A stretch of 64,000 bases of DNA from Rivularia sp. MS3 (GCA_019192545.1 JAHCMI010000006.1:114945-178944), one strand, 5' to 3'. Shown: positions 18,359-27,993, counted from the stretch's first letter. The notes: generated by a model not told the origin, from the letters alone. Numbers and translations are program-made.

Positions 18359-18886
18359 TCAGTTTGATTGCGCTAAAATCTTTCCTCGATACATATTCAT
18401 CCCACAGGAAAAAGCATATTCACCGGGTTTTTGGGGAGTAAATTCTACAGTGGTGATTTGATTAAGAGCTAAATCTTGAGCGATATGAAAATCGGGAACT
18501 AAAACTTTTTCCAAACAGCTGCTAGCATCGCGACGTAAAAAATTAAGTCGCACTGGTTGACCTGTTTCTACAACAATTTGATTTGGCTCATAACCACCAT
18601 CAACAGTAATCGTTACCTCTTGTACTTCTTTATTTCTATCAGCTTGAACGACTTTTGACTTACTAAAAAGAAACCACCATAATTCCAATCCAATTAAACC
18701 GATACCACCTAAAGTTACGGCAGCTTTTAATCCTAAAGGTTGCTCGATGCGACGAAACTCTACGTTTTTTTCTTCTTTAGATACTGGCATTTCTACAGGC
18801 ATTTGAGTCATCGCTTTTGGGGAAGCAATAGCAATTAGAAATCCTATTCCAGCAAGACTTGCTATAATATTTTTCTTATTGAACAT
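18359..18886 (-). CDS. Cupredoxin-domain membrane protein
   Basis: The 175-residue protein has a signal sequence, a second membrane helix (about 54-72) and a C-terminal cupredoxin domain starting near residue 90 (VTITVDGGYEPNQIVVETGQPVRLNF). Candidate copper ligands are the Cys in DASSCLEK, the His in DFHIAQ, and the Cys/Met group SCGMNM. Similar proteins accompany copper ATPases in cyanobacteria and probably pass copper to or from them. It sits just downstream of the broken copA on the same strand. Confidence 0.8.
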   Translation of the reverse strand: MFNKKNIIASLAGIGFLIAIASPKAMTQMPVEMPVSKEEKNVEFRRIEQPLGLKAAVTLGGIGLIGLELWWFLFSKSKVVQADRNKEVQEVTITVDGGYEPNQIVVETGQPVRLNFLRRDASSCLEKVLVPDFHIAQDLALNQITTVEFTPQKPGEYAFSCGMNMYRGKILAQSN

Positions 18887-18952
18887 AAATAATTATCCCT
18901 CACCAGGTAAATTTTTAAGGTCAGAAGCCCCTGAATTTAAACGCGAGGAGCT

Positions 18953-18980
18953 AATTACGAATTACGAATTACGAATTACG
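18953..18980. repeat. Tandem heptamer repeat (AATTACG x4)
   Basis: Four exact copies of AATTACG abut the 3' end of the copA remnant. Such short tandemly repeated heptamers are common in heterocystous cyanobacteria. Confidence 0.85.
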
Positions 18981-20974
18981 AATTATATTCACCCTTCAAC
19001 TGAAAATTACGCAATCGTAGAGCATTGGTAACAACCGAAACCGAACTAAAAGCCATCGCACCACCAGCAATAATCGGATTCAGTAACCAGCCAAATATCG
19101 GAAATAAAATTCCCGCAGCAATGGGAATACCTAAAACGTTGTAGAAAAATGCAAAGAATAAGTTCTGACGAATATTATTTATAGTAGCTTTAGAAAGTTT
19201 AATTGCCGTAACGATTGAACGCAAATCACCAGAAATTAAAGTAATGTCAGAAGCTGCAATAGCCACATCTGTTCCGGTACCAATTGCCATTCCCACATCG
19301 GCTTGCGCTAAAGCTGGAGCATCGTTTATCCCATCTCCTACCATCGCTACAATTTTGGATTGAGGATTTTTATTTTTACCTTTTCTCCTTGTTTGTTCGG
19401 TCTGCAAAGACTTAACAACAGCGGCTTTTTGGTCTGGTCTAACTTCTGCAAAAACGCGGTCAATACCAACTTCTGATGCAATTGCTTCTGCTGTGGGACG
19501 GTTATCTCCGGTTAACATTACTACTTCCAAACCCATTTTCTGCATTTTTCTCACTGCTTCAATAGAAGTAGGTTTCAAAGTATCGGCAATTCCCATCAAA
19601 CCTTCAACTTCCCCATCCACCGCAATCCATATTACAGTTTGTCCGAGGGATTCCCAAGCGTGTTTTTGTTCTGCGAATAAGTTAGTATCAATTCCGATTT
19701 CAGAGAACCATCGCTTAGTGCCAATTTGCACAAATCTCGAAGCAACATATCCTTGAACGCCGCTGCCTGCAATGGCTTCAAAGTCACGAGCATCCGTTAA
19801 TTCGACATCTTGAACTTCAGCATATCTAACTACTGCTTCTGCTAAGGGATGTTCGGAATTACGCTCTAAGGAAGCTGCTAATTTTATCAGTTTAAATTCA
19901 TTTTGATTAGCACTACCGCGTACTGTTACAAAGTTAGTAACTGTAGGTTTCCCTTCAGTTAGCGTCCCGGTTTTATCCAAAACAATCGTTTTGATTTTGT
20001 GAGCGAGTTCTAAACTTTCCGCTCCTTTTATCAAAATACCATTTTCAGCACCTTTACCAGTACCCACCATTACCGATGTGGGAGTTGCCAAACCCAAAGC
20101 ACAGGGACAAGCGATAATCAAAACACCGACGGTGGTAATTAAAGCGAGGCTGATATTACCCATGAAATTAAACCAAATGACAAAGGTAGAAATTGCGATC
20201 GCAATCACAACCGGCACAAACCACCCCGTCACTTGGTCTGCTAATCTTTGAATTGGGGCTTTACTTCCCTGAGCTTCTCTTACCAATTGGACGATTTGCG
20301 AGAGTACGGTGTCTTTTCCTACCCTCGTTGCCCTAAACTTAAAGCTACCAGTTTTATTAATCGTTGCGCCGATAACCTCATCACCGGGCTGCTTTTTCAC
20401 GGGTACGCTTTCCCCCGTCACCATTGCTTCGTCGATGGTAGAAGTACCATACACTACTTCTCCATCTACAGGAATTTTCTCACCCGGACGCACTAAGATT
20501 ATGTCATCAAGCTCAACTTCTTGAATCGGAACGTCTACTTCCCTTCCGTTGCGAATTACCCGCGCATCCCTTGCTTGTAAACCAATTAATTTACGAATTG
20601 CTTCGCTAGTTTGTCCCTTAGCGCGATTTTCAAAAAGCTGTCCTAACAGAATCAAGGTAATCACTACCGCAGCAGTTTCGTAATATACCTCCGGCATCAA
20701 ACCTTGATTGAGAAAGAAATCGGGAAAGATAGTTGCAAACAGGGAATAGAAAAACGCCGCCGAAGTACCCAGAGCAATCAGAGTGTCCATTGTTGCCCCA
20801 TGACGCTTAAAAGCTTTCCAAGCTCCGGTATAAAATCTATAGCCACACCAAAACTATACTGGTGCAGTTAGCGCTAACTGCAACCACGGATTATGCAACC
20901 ATGCAGGGATGAAAGGTAATTTTAACCCAGTCATCATTACAAGCGATATCTGGAACTTTTAATTGGATGGTCAT
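18976..20974 (-). pseudogene. copA: Broken copper P1B-type ATPase (copA), N-terminal deletion plus in-frame TAG
   Basis: From the ATG at 20790 a 604-residue frame carries the later membrane helices, the actuator TGES motif, a CPC ion motif ([13 protein letters not shown]), DKTGT, HP and GDGINDAP. Upstream the frame continues through MTGLKLPFIPAWLHN...(from 20934) but is cut by a TAG at 20856-20854 where Gln is expected (TAPV-stop-FWCG). Further upstream, in another frame, from 20974, are the first 12 residues of a heavy-metal-associated (HMA) domain, MTIQLKVPDIAC. The rest of the HMA domain and first helix are deleted. A product restarting at 20790 would lack the metal-binding domain and first two helices. 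A MerR-type promoter lies just upstream. Confidence 0.85.
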
Positions 20975-21020
20975 GGTCTTTGAATTTGAAATTAAAAACA
21001 ACTAATTTACTTGTGATAAT

Positions 21021-21052
21021 ATGCTAAACCCTCTAGTTAGCTAGAGAGTCAA
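21021..21052 (-). promoter_or_regulatory. MerR-type promoter (TTGACT-N20-TAGCAT)
   Basis: On the minus strand a -35 TTGACT (21052-21047) and -10 TAGCAT (21026-21021) are separated by 20 bp that contain the palindrome CTCTAGCTAACTAGAG. Over-long spacing with a central palindrome is the hallmark of MerR-family control. It faces the copA remnant. Confidence 0.8.
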
Positions 21053-21059
21053 GGGTTGT

Positions 21060-21092
21060 CATGAAAATTTTGTAGAAGAAAAAATTTTCATG
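21060..21092. repeat. Perfect 12-bp inverted repeat
   Basis: CATGAAAATTTT and its complement AAAATTTTCATG flank a 9-bp loop, directly beside the MerR-type promoter. It could be a hairpin or an operator; there is no T tract. Confidence 0.5.
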
Positions 21093-21239
21093 GATAAATA
21101 ATCAAATTTATTAACTTTAAATATAAAAAGTAGTTAGTGATTAGATGTTTTGACAGATTCAAATCTGATAACCCTAACTACTCTAAATATTTACCCGGAT
21201 TTCTCAATTTAAGTTAGTTACAAAAAAAGTCACCTTTTT

Positions 21240-21752
21240 TTATAATTCAAACTCTTTTTTCAACTGAGCTACCCAAGCTTTAATTCGTTCGTCAGTTAAA
21301 TCAGACTGATTATCTTCATCAAGAGCCAAACCAACAAATTTACCGTTTCGGAGCGCTTTTGACTCGCTAAAATCGTAACCTTCAGTAGACCAATATCCTA
21401 CAGTTTTACCTCCACGTTCGGAAATTTTTTCTTCTAATATTCCCATTGCATCCTGAAAAGAATCGGGATAACCAACTTGGTCTCCAGCACCATAGTAAGC
21501 AACTTTTTTACCGCTGAAATCAATATTATCTAATTGGTCAAAAAATTCTTCCCAGTCACTTTGTAATTCCCCAATATTCCAAGTCGGACAGCCGATAATA
21601 ATATTTTCGTATTCATCAAAATCGCTTGGTTCAGCTTGGTAAATTTCTTCTAAATCTACAACTGATTCACCTCCCAATTCTTTCTGAATGATTTCGGCTT
21701 CTGTTTGTGTATTACCAGTTTGAGTACCGAAAAATAAACCTACTTTAGACAT
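21240..21752 (-). CDS. isiB: Flavodoxin
   Basis: The 170-residue long-chain flavodoxin has the FMN phosphate loop GTQTGNTQ near residue 9, the WNIGELQSDW loop and the YGAGDQVGYPDSF block. It replaces ferredoxin as electron carrier when iron is scarce or under oxidative stress. It is a single gene between the broken copA and a broken hydrolase. No iron-regulator site was identified with confidence. Confidence 0.92.
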   Translation of the reverse strand: MSKVGLFFGTQTGNTQTEAEIIQKELGGESVVDLEEIYQAEPSDFDEYENIIIGCPTWNIGELQSDWEEFFDQLDNIDFSGKKVAYYGAGDQVGYPDSFQDAMGILEEKISERGGKTVGYWSTEGYDFSESKALRNGKFVGLALDEDNQSDLTDERIKAWVAQLKKEFEL

Positions 21753-21901
21753 GATTAACTTCTCCTGCTTGATTGCTTAATTAACAGAATTTGAGATTTT
21801 TATATATTTGAATCATCGATTTTTTCACAAAAAATAGTATTTACCGAAAAGGTATAACTATCATCTTCGTGAAATAATCGGTAATAGAGTAAAAAACAAG
21901 C

Positions 21902-22774
21902 TTAACTAACCAAAGTGGTAAGAATTTCTTGCCAATGGTTAAATATCAGCAAATGACCTTCATCGGCATAAAAACGAGCTTCACAGTTAGGAATTGTGTT
22001 TGCAAGATATCGTCCTGCATTTGCAGGAACGTTTTCATCTTTCTTACCATGCCAAAGGTATACTTTTAGAGAGATATTCTTTAGTTGAAAGCCCCAAGAT
22101 TGAGCAAGAATTTTTATGTCTAGCCTGAGTCCACAAGCTCCTTGACGAAAAGCTTGAGGTAAATCTTCTAAAAACATTTCTCGCACCGCAGGTTGAAATA
22201 AAACCTCTTTATCAGGAATAGGAAAATAATTTATCAGTCCATAATCAAATAACTTTTGCGGGTCTTTGCGAGCTTTACGTACAATTGGACTTAACAAAGG
22301 ATTTAGAAGAAAGGGCGTATATTGCATTACTCCCAATAAAACTCTATTTATGACGTTCATTCCTTCGGTGACATGGGGGACATCAAGAGGAGAAATGCTG
22401 CTGATAATACCCGCTTTTGTTATCCGTTCGGGAATTTCCGATGTACAAGCAAGAGCATATGCTCCACCTCCAGAAACACCTATAACTATAAATTGTTCTA
22501 TCTTTAAAGCATCAGCAAGTTGAATAACATCTTTAGTCCAATCCACTAACGTATTATCTGGATGAAAGTCCGACAATCCATATCCCGGACGGTCAATAGT
22601 GATAATACGAACTCCTAACTAAGTCGGTATAGATTCATCAGGATGGCGAGTTAATCTTGACCCTGGTGTACCGTGGAAAAACATTACGGGTTTTCCATTT
22701 AGGTCGCCGAATTGAGCATATCCCATTTGACGACCATCTTTTAATAGAAGCGTTTGATTTGATTTAGAAATCAT
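21902..22774 (-). pseudogene. Alpha/beta hydrolase with in-frame TAG
   Basis: Reading from the ATG at 22774 (MISKSNQTLLLKDGRQMGYAQ) the protein has a normal start with the oxyanion block FFHGTPGSR, then codon 52 is TAG (22621-22619), after which the same frame continues IITIDRPGYGLSDFHPD, the nucleophile elbow GVSGGGAY, and a C-terminal DEGHLL histidine. A single nonsense change therefore splits an otherwise intact 290-residue hydrolase. The ATG overlaps the stop of the preceding gene (ATGA), so the two were translationally coupled. Confidence 0.85.
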
Positions 22775-23121
22775 GAGCATTTATTTTGAGGACAGTAATC
22801 CTGACAATCCTTTGCTTCCTTGGTCATCACTTTCTCCGGTTGTACCGCACACTTAAGATAAGAATTATTGTCAAAGTAGCGGCATTTTGCACAAGGACTT
22901 TTACGATTAATGCCAATATTTGAAGAACGGTCTTCTGATGCCTTACGAATATTGCACCATTTGATTAAAGCTATCATCAAAGCGAGAAATAATAAAAAAC
23001 CCATGCCAACTATTTCATCGCTATTACTGGGATTTTTATTATTTGGTGCTTCAATTACAGAATTTCGCGGTGAAACAGTCTCGCTTAACCTTAGTTGATT
23101 AAAATTATCATAGGCATTCAT
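22771..23121 (-). CDS. Membrane-anchored six-cysteine protein
   Basis: The start at 23121 (MNAYDNFNQL) has a strong AAGGAGAA ribosome site; an upstream in-frame start at 23139 does not. The 116-residue product has one membrane helix at about residues 38-57 and a C-terminal tail with CAKCRYF...LKCAVQP...CQDYCPQNKC, six cysteines that could bind a metal or cluster. I do not recognise the family. Its stop overlaps the start of the broken hydrolase. Confidence 0.65.
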   Translation of the reverse strand: MNAYDNFNQLRLSETVSPRNSVIEAPNNKNPSNSDEIVGMGFLLFLALMIALIKWCNIRKASEDRSSNIGINRKSPCAKCRYFDNNSYLKCAVQPEKVMTKEAKDCQDYCPQNKCS

Positions 23122-23243
23122 CCCAATTCTCCTTAGCAAGAATAATGATTGAAATCACTACAATTGATTAAATCCTTGTAACAACAACAATCCCCAATCT
23201 AAAATCCAAAAGAAACGCATCCGTTGTTAAAATCTAAAATCCC

Positions 23244-25301
23244 TTAAGCTAACTTTGCCCGTCGCAACATCACGGCATTAATTGCCACAATCACCGTCGA
23301 TAAACTCATCAATAATGCCCCAATCGCAGGAGAAAGCAAAAATCCCCAAGCATACAGCACACCAGCCGCTAAAGGAATCGCAATTACGTTGTAACCCGTT
23401 GCCCAAAACAAGTTTTGAATCATTTTGCTATAGGTTTTCTGCGCCAAATTCAGCGCTTTTACCGCGTCTAAAGGGTCGTCTTCAATCAAAACCAAATCTG
23501 CTGACTCAATCGCAACATTAGTACCCGCACCGATAGCAATTCCCATATTAGCTTCCAACAATGCCGCTGCATCGTTAATTCCATCACCAACAAAAGCAGT
23601 CGGACCCTCCTGCTTTAACTGTTTGATAATGCTTACCTTATCTTCTGGTAAAACGCGAGCATAGTAACGTTTAATACCCAAATCTGAAGCAACTGCACCG
23701 GCGACGGCTTCTGCATCACCAGTAATCATTACTACTTGAATACCTTTTTTTTGCAGTTGATTAACTGTTTCCCGCGCTCTTTCTCTAACTCTATCTGCCA
23801 TTGAAATTACGGCTATAGCGCTTTCTTCTGTCATCAATACTACTGGACTTTCTCCGCGTTCATCGACTGTTTGCAGTCCCCGACGCAAAGATGAAGGGAA
23901 GGTGAGATTGTCTTCTTCTACCCATTCTGGTCGTCCGATGCGGTATTTTTTACCATTGATATAACCTTCAACACCATGACCAGTTACAGTATTAAAATTG
24001 GTCATTTGAGGTAAATTCAATTCGCGACGTTCGGCTGCTTCAACAACTGCTTTTGCTAAAGGATGCTCCGAAGAAGTTTCTAAAGCGGCTGCGATCGCCA
24101 AAGCTTCATTATCCTCCAAACCCTCTGTATACATTCTTTGCACGCCAAACTTACCTTCTGTGAGCGTTCCGGTTTTATCAAACGCCATATTTTTGATATC
24201 CTTAGCACGTTCGAGGGAATCGCGATTTCTCACCAAAATTCCGTTTTTTGCCGCTAAGGCTGTAGAATTAGAAATTACCAAAGGTATAGCCAAACCAAGA
24301 GCGTGAGGACAGGTAATTACTAGTACAGTTACGGTTCGATTAACAGCGAATACCAAATCACTCAAACCCAACCAGACAAAGAAAGTGATGCTACCAACAG
24401 TAATTGCAATTATAGTTAACCAATAAGCAGTTTTATCAGCTAAAGCTTGATACCGACTTCTAGAACCTTGCGCTTCTTCTACCAAGCGCATAATCTGGCT
24501 GATTGTAGTATCACCACCAACACGGGACACCTCAACTTTTACCGAACCCTCACCATTTACAGAACCAGCGACTACTTCATCACCTTCATGTTTGGAAACT
24601 GGACGAGATTCACCTGTAAGAAAAGATTCATTAATATTAGTGTTTCCCTCAACGACAATCCCATCATTGGGAACCTGTTCCCCCGGACGAATTAAAATAA
24701 TGTCTTCGGCTTGAATTTCGCTTATGGGAACATCTTCAACTCTACCATTCGTTAAACGATGCGCCGTTGAAGGTACCAATTCGGCAAGATTTTCTAATGC
24801 TCTACTAGCACCCTGCACCGAAGCCATTTCTACCCAATGTCCTAACAGCATAATATCTACTAGGGTTGCTAATTCCCAGTAGAAAGGCATACCTCGCAAA
24901 CCCAGAGAAACCGCGATACTGTAAATAAACGCTACCGTAATCGCCAGCGCAATCAGAGTCATCATTCCGATTTTGCTGTGCAGTTCGTTCCAAGCACCTT
25001 TTAAAAATACCCAACCACCATAAAAGTAAATAATTATTGCTAGAACCGGGTTAATTAAATCAGAACCAGGAAACGTAATTGCTTGATAATTTAACCAAGT
25101 CTGTAATTGGGTCGAAAAATAAAGAACTGGTAATGTTAAAACGAGGCATATAAAAAAGCGACGCTTAAAAATTTCCGGGCTATGTCCTGCGTGTTTATCG
25201 TGTTCGGCATGTTCCCCATGTTCGAGATGTTCGTCTTTTGAGTTATGATTTAGGTTGCGTTCTCGAACTGCATGATTATTTCTTGAATGATGTTGTGCCA
25301 T
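23244..25301 (-). CDS. copB: CPH-type copper P1B-ATPase (CopB-like)
   Basis: The 685-residue exporter has a His-rich N-terminus (HLEHGEHAEHDKHAGH) in place of an HMA domain, eight membrane helices, the actuator TGES, the ion-selectivity CPH motif (VITCPHALGLAIP), phosphorylation DKTGT, HP and GDGINDAAAL. CPH with a His-rich tail marks the P1B-3 class, which exports Cu+/Cu2+ (and Ag+). It is intact, unlike copA, and so is probably the main copper pump here. DUF305 and Csp genes lie directly upstream on the same strand. Confidence 0.92.
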   Translation of the reverse strand: MAQHHSRNNHAVRERNLNHNSKDEHLEHGEHAEHDKHAGHSPEIFKRRFFICLVLTLPVLYFSTQLQTWLNYQAITFPGSDLINPVLAIIIYFYGGWVFLKGAWNELHSKIGMMTLIALAITVAFIYSIAVSLGLRGMPFYWELATLVDIMLLGHWVEMASVQGASRALENLAELVPSTAHRLTNGRVEDVPISEIQAEDIILIRPGEQVPNDGIVVEGNTNINESFLTGESRPVSKHEGDEVVAGSVNGEGSVKVEVSRVGGDTTISQIMRLVEEAQGSRSRYQALADKTAYWLTIIAITVGSITFFVWLGLSDLVFAVNRTVTVLVITCPHALGLAIPLVISNSTALAAKNGILVRNRDSLERAKDIKNMAFDKTGTLTEGKFGVQRMYTEGLEDNEALAIAAALETSSEHPLAKAVVEAAERRELNLPQMTNFNTVTGHGVEGYINGKKYRIGRPEWVEEDNLTFPSSLRRGLQTVDERGESPVVLMTEESAIAVISMADRVRERARETVNQLQKKGIQVVMITGDAEAVAGAVASDLGIKRYYARVLPEDKVSIIKQLKQEGPTAFVGDGINDAAALLEANMGIAIGAGTNVAIESADLVLIEDDPLDAVKALNLAQKTYSKMIQNLFWATGYNVIAIPLAAGVLYAWGFLLSPAIGALLMSLSTVIVAINAVMLRRAKLA

Positions 25302-25435
25302 TAGCTTATACTCTGATATTTATTGCACGCGATTGTGAAAATAATGAATGCTTTGAATTTGGGTGAAATATGATTGAAAAATGTCTAAATATTCCCTATT
25401 TACGGTGAAGCTGTAAGCTGCTACCACTAATCAGA

Positions 25436-25888
25436 TTATTTCATAAGTTCTTTCATGATTCTTATTTCCTCTTTCTGCGTTCTGACAATCTCGGTGCATA
25501 GCTTTTCAATACGTGGGTTTGTCAGCGACGACTGCTGGCATACTAAAATAGCGGCAGCGTGATGTGGAATCATTGAGCGTAAAAATTGTTGATTTCCAAC
25601 CCCTGCTTGCGTTCGTACAAGAGTCCAGAACAATAATATCGATGCAGTTCCACCGATGAGAAGTATGATATTTAACTTCTTGTTCTTGTACATGGAACCC
25701 ATTGCGAACAGCATTATGAGCAGCATCGTTGATACCATCAGCCCTGACATATATACTTGGTTGAGGCTAATAAAGAAGTTACCAAACTCGTTAACCCGCG
25801 ATAGCATCAGGAATAACATCACCACGTAAGAGATTATCAGTGCAATAAGTAGACTGATATAAGAATTGTTTTTAGACTTGGATTCCAT
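25436..25888 (-). CDS. DUF305 membrane protein
   Basis: This 150-residue protein has three membrane helices and a C-terminal DUF305 segment with the MIPHHAAAILVCQQ motif and KLCTEIVRTQKEEIRIMKELM. The His-His and Met/Cys residues are thought to bind copper; the Synechocystis copper protein CopM is also a DUF305 protein. It lies between the Csp-like gene and copB, probably in one transcript. Confidence 0.82.
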   Translation of the reverse strand: MESKSKNNSYISLLIALIISYVVMLFLMLSRVNEFGNFFISLNQVYMSGLMVSTMLLIMLFAMGSMYKNKKLNIILLIGGTASILLFWTLVRTQAGVGNQQFLRSMIPHHAAAILVCQQSSLTNPRIEKLCTEIVRTQKEEIRIMKELMK

Positions 25889-25984
25889 TTTAGATTTCTC
25901 CTTGTTAGTTTAAATCAGTTAGCAGTGAGGAGCAATCACCTACTATTCAGTTCACTGCTAACTGCTAACTGATAACTGAAAAAC

Positions 25985-26320
25985 TTATGCAGCTACAGCG
26001 GCAATTTTTTGATAATGTTCTACACTGTCCCGACAAGCTTTTGCACACTTCTTACAGTGTTCTGCATCATGCTTTTCGCATTCAGTAGCACAGGCTTCAC
26101 AAATCTCTGCACAAGCACGGGCTAATTGAGAAATATAGCGCGAACCACGTACCATATAAGTTGCAGCAGTACGACAGATTTCTGCACAATCCAAACAGCT
26201 ACGAGCGCACTGCACCATCTCTGACATACCCATGCAAGCTTCAGCACAGTGTTCGCATTCAACGACACAACGCATTGCAACATCGAAGCTAGACTGGTAT
26301 TCTTCGTGGACTAAAAGCAT
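25985..26320 (-). CDS. Four-helix-bundle copper-storage protein (Csp/DUF326-like)
   Basis: The 111-residue cytosolic protein has 15 cysteines (18, 22, 25, 29, 38, 42, 45, 49, 70, 74, 77, 81, 89, 92, 96) in repeated CxxxCxxC spacing along four helices. This is the pattern of Csp proteins, whose thiol-lined core holds many Cu+ ions. No signal peptide is present, so it would store cytosolic copper (Csp3-like). It heads the csp-DUF305-copB group. Confidence 0.88.
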   Translation of the reverse strand: MLLVHEEYQSSFDVAMRCVVECEHCAEACMGMSEMVQCARSCLDCAEICRTAATYMVRGSRYISQLARACAEICEACATECEKHDAEHCKKCAKACRDSVEHYQKIAAVAA

Positions 26321-26434
26321 AAATTTATTTCCGATTACAACTTAGGGATGCTTACACATTGATAGGTAATTATTCCTTTCCTCTGCGTCTATCATTAGAC
26401 TTAAATCAAACATCTATCAAAAGAAAAGCTGGTA

Positions 26435-26451
26435 TTTCATCCTGATTTCAT
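26435..26451 (+). promoter_or_regulatory. CopR-type direct repeat (TTTCAT-N5-TTTCAT)
   Basis: Perfect half sites on the plus strand, followed after 10 bp (ending TGA) by AACTCT. No plus-strand gene follows before 28 kb; the nearest terminator-like hairpin is at about 26640-26712. The second half site also forms an inverted repeat with ATGAAA at 26458-26463. Confidence 0.65.
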
Positions 26452-26488
26452 ACTTGTATGAAACTCTTATCTCATAAGCGATATAAAA

Positions 26489-26505
26489 TCGAAATCAAAC
26501 TGAAA
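26489..26505 (-). promoter_or_regulatory. Degenerate CopR-type box facing the csp operon
   Basis: On the minus strand TTTCAG-TTTGA-TTTCGA is followed by the 10-bp TTTTATATCG, identical to the spacer at the 49794 site, then CTTATG. Three half-site mismatches. It would serve the csp-DUF305-copB genes, whose first start is at 26320. Confidence 0.4.
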
Positions 26506-26639
26506 CCAACTTTAAAATTATTTTTTGCTTAAATAAATTTAATATTTAGAAGTTCCTAATAATTTCCAAAATTCAATTTACAATGGCTAAAAAATAATTT
26601 TTGTAAAGCTCATTGAGAAACTAGGCTTATTCTTAAATA

Positions 26640-26712
26640 AATGAAAGGTAAAGCCAGAAAGAAAGATAAAATATCGTTATTTTCTCTTATTTTTACCTTT
26701 TACTTTTTTCCT
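26640..26712. terminator. Long hairpin with T tracts, probably bidirectional
   Basis: AAAGGTAAA near 26642 pairs with TTTTACCTTTTA near 26691-26702 around an internal AGAAAG/TTTCTC stem, followed by a run of T. It ends the DUF2808 gene (minus) and could end a plus-strand transcript from the 26435 site. Confidence 0.5.
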
Positions 26713-26745
26713 AGTTCAAAGCAGTTTATAGGCATTTCTAATGGT

Positions 26746-27321
26746 TTAATTAGAAATATGTATTCTACCTGTACCTACATAAATACCGTTACTATTTTCA
26801 CCCACTGGATAAGCTGTTATACCGAATAAATAAACACCGCTTATAGATGGATTACTTCTTGGCTCAAGAGAAACTGTAACCGTCTCACCAGGATTTACGG
26901 GTTTATTGAAAACAACGGTAACACTACCAGGTTGAAAATTCCCACCAACCGCTGCTAATGATAGTTTTTCACCACCAGCGAAGCTATCTCCAAAGAAAGC
27001 CGAGATTTTTTTTTGATTGAATTTGATAATTCTTGGGGTATTTATTTGTTCAATTTTGACTGCTTTGAGTGTTTCTGTGGCGTTTTCCGGTACTTTTAAA
27101 GTAAATTGGTAAGTAGCATAATTATTATTTCGCATTCCGTTACTAGTTGCACTGCGAATAAGACTTGGAGGATGCTCAAATGCTGTTTTACCATTGGTTA
27201 ATTTGACTGCATTCGCTTTCGGCACTTCCAATGATATAAAAGTACTAAAAAGTAGGGTACTAACACCGAGTAAACCTGTTTTAATGGAGAATAAAGAAAA
27301 CTTATTTAATGGTTTAAGCAT
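26746..27321 (-). CDS. DUF2808 secreted protein
   Basis: This 191-residue protein has a signal peptide (to about residue 38, PKANA) and a beta-rich DUF2808 domain with YQFTLKVPENATETLKAVKIEQ and GSVTVVFNKPVNPGETVTVSLEPRSNP. DUF2808 proteins are cyanobacterial periplasmic or outer-membrane proteins of unknown role. A second DUF2808 gene is at 50081-50563 under a CopR-type box; this copy has no recognisable box. Confidence 0.82.
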   Translation of the reverse strand: MLKPLNKFSLFSIKTGLLGVSTLLFSTFISLEVPKANAVKLTNGKTAFEHPPSLIRSATSNGMRNNNYATYQFTLKVPENATETLKAVKIEQINTPRIIKFNQKKISAFFGDSFAGGEKLSLAAVGGNFQPGSVTVVFNKPVNPGETVTVSLEPRSNPSISGVYLFGITAYPVGENSNGIYVGTGRIHISN

Positions 27322-27444
27322 TCTTCTTGCTCCAGATTTTTAGTTGCATTGATGCAGTAAACCATCATTAATTGTGTGATGTTTATCATACAAACATACC
27401 TGGGTAAAATACACAGAAAAACAAATTTTTAACTTAGTCACAAT

Positions 27445-27849
27445 CTACATTTTGTGGTTAGAATTTGTCTTCATTCCACTACCTTCTCCCATGCGCTGGT
27501 TCATCTGTTCCATCATCTGATTCATTTGTTTCATCTTTGCCATCATTTGTTCATGATGCTGACGCATTTGTTCGGGGGACATTTTTTTCATCATTTGCTG
27601 CATTTGTTCGGGAGTCATTTGCGCCATTTTTTGCTGCATTTGTCCCATTGTTTCTTGCATTTTCCCCATTTCTCCCATCATCTCTTGATGGTGTTTACGC
27701 ATCTGCTCTGGGTTCATCTGTGTTTTTTGAGCCAGAATAGTTGGTTTCTCCTCGGTTATTTGAGCAAATGTTGGGATTGTTGTACCCAAACCGACTATTG
27801 TTAAACCTGCAAATGCTGCACTTAAGAGAGTTTTATTGCGTAGATTCAT
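27445..27849 (-). CDS. Secreted Met/His-rich repeat protein, copy 1 (putative copper-binding)
   Basis: The 134-residue protein has a signal peptide (to about residue 30, PTFAQ) and a mature part in which about a quarter of residues are Met. It contains repeats of the form MNPEQMRKHHQEMM, MTPEQMQQMM and MSPEQMRQHHEQMM. Methionine and histidine clusters bind Cu+ and Cu2+, so periplasmic copper buffering is likely. Two separate metal-type control sites lie upstream: a MerR-type promoter at 27882-27913 and a TTTCAT box at 27977-27993. Paralogue at 40244-40543. Confidence 0.8.
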   Translation of the reverse strand: MNLRNKTLLSAAFAGLTIVGLGTTIPTFAQITEEKPTILAQKTQMNPEQMRKHHQEMMGEMGKMQETMGQMQQKMAQMTPEQMQQMMKKMSPEQMRQHHEQMMAKMKQMNQMMEQMNQRMGEGSGMKTNSNHKM

Positions 27850-27881
27850 AATTTTATTTCCCTGTTGAAGTATCTAAGTTT

Positions 27882-27913
27882 AGGTTAAAACCTCTAGTTA
27901 ACTAGAGAGTCAA
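27882..27913 (-). promoter_or_regulatory. MerR-type promoter (TTGACT-N20-TAACCT)
   Basis: Minus strand: TTGACT (27913-27908), 20 bp with CTCTAGTTAACTAGAG, then TAACCT (27887-27882). It lies 33 bp before the Met/His-rich gene. Confidence 0.8.
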
Positions 27914-27976
27914 GTGATGAATGGAAAAAATATTGGTGCTACTTTTTCTTCATTAATTTCATCTTTTCATCTACTA

Positions 27977-27993
27977 ATGAAATTAGAATGAAA
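27977..27993 (-). promoter_or_regulatory. CopR-type direct repeat (TTTCAT-N5-TTTCAT)
   Basis: Perfect half sites on the minus strand, then 10 bp ending TGA and AAAGAT. It is the upstream of two promoters serving the Met/His-rich gene and is divergent from the 28132 box. Confidence 0.75.

Noticed and set aside
18953..18980. Possible CRISPR array
   Set aside because: Repeats are 7 bp and contiguous with no spacers. No CRISPR array was seen anywhere in the window.
27454..27804. Long plus-strand ORFs opposite the Met/His-rich gene
   Set aside because: They are mirror frames of a Met/His/Gln-rich repeat; the minus-strand frame has a signal peptide, promoter sites and a paralogue.
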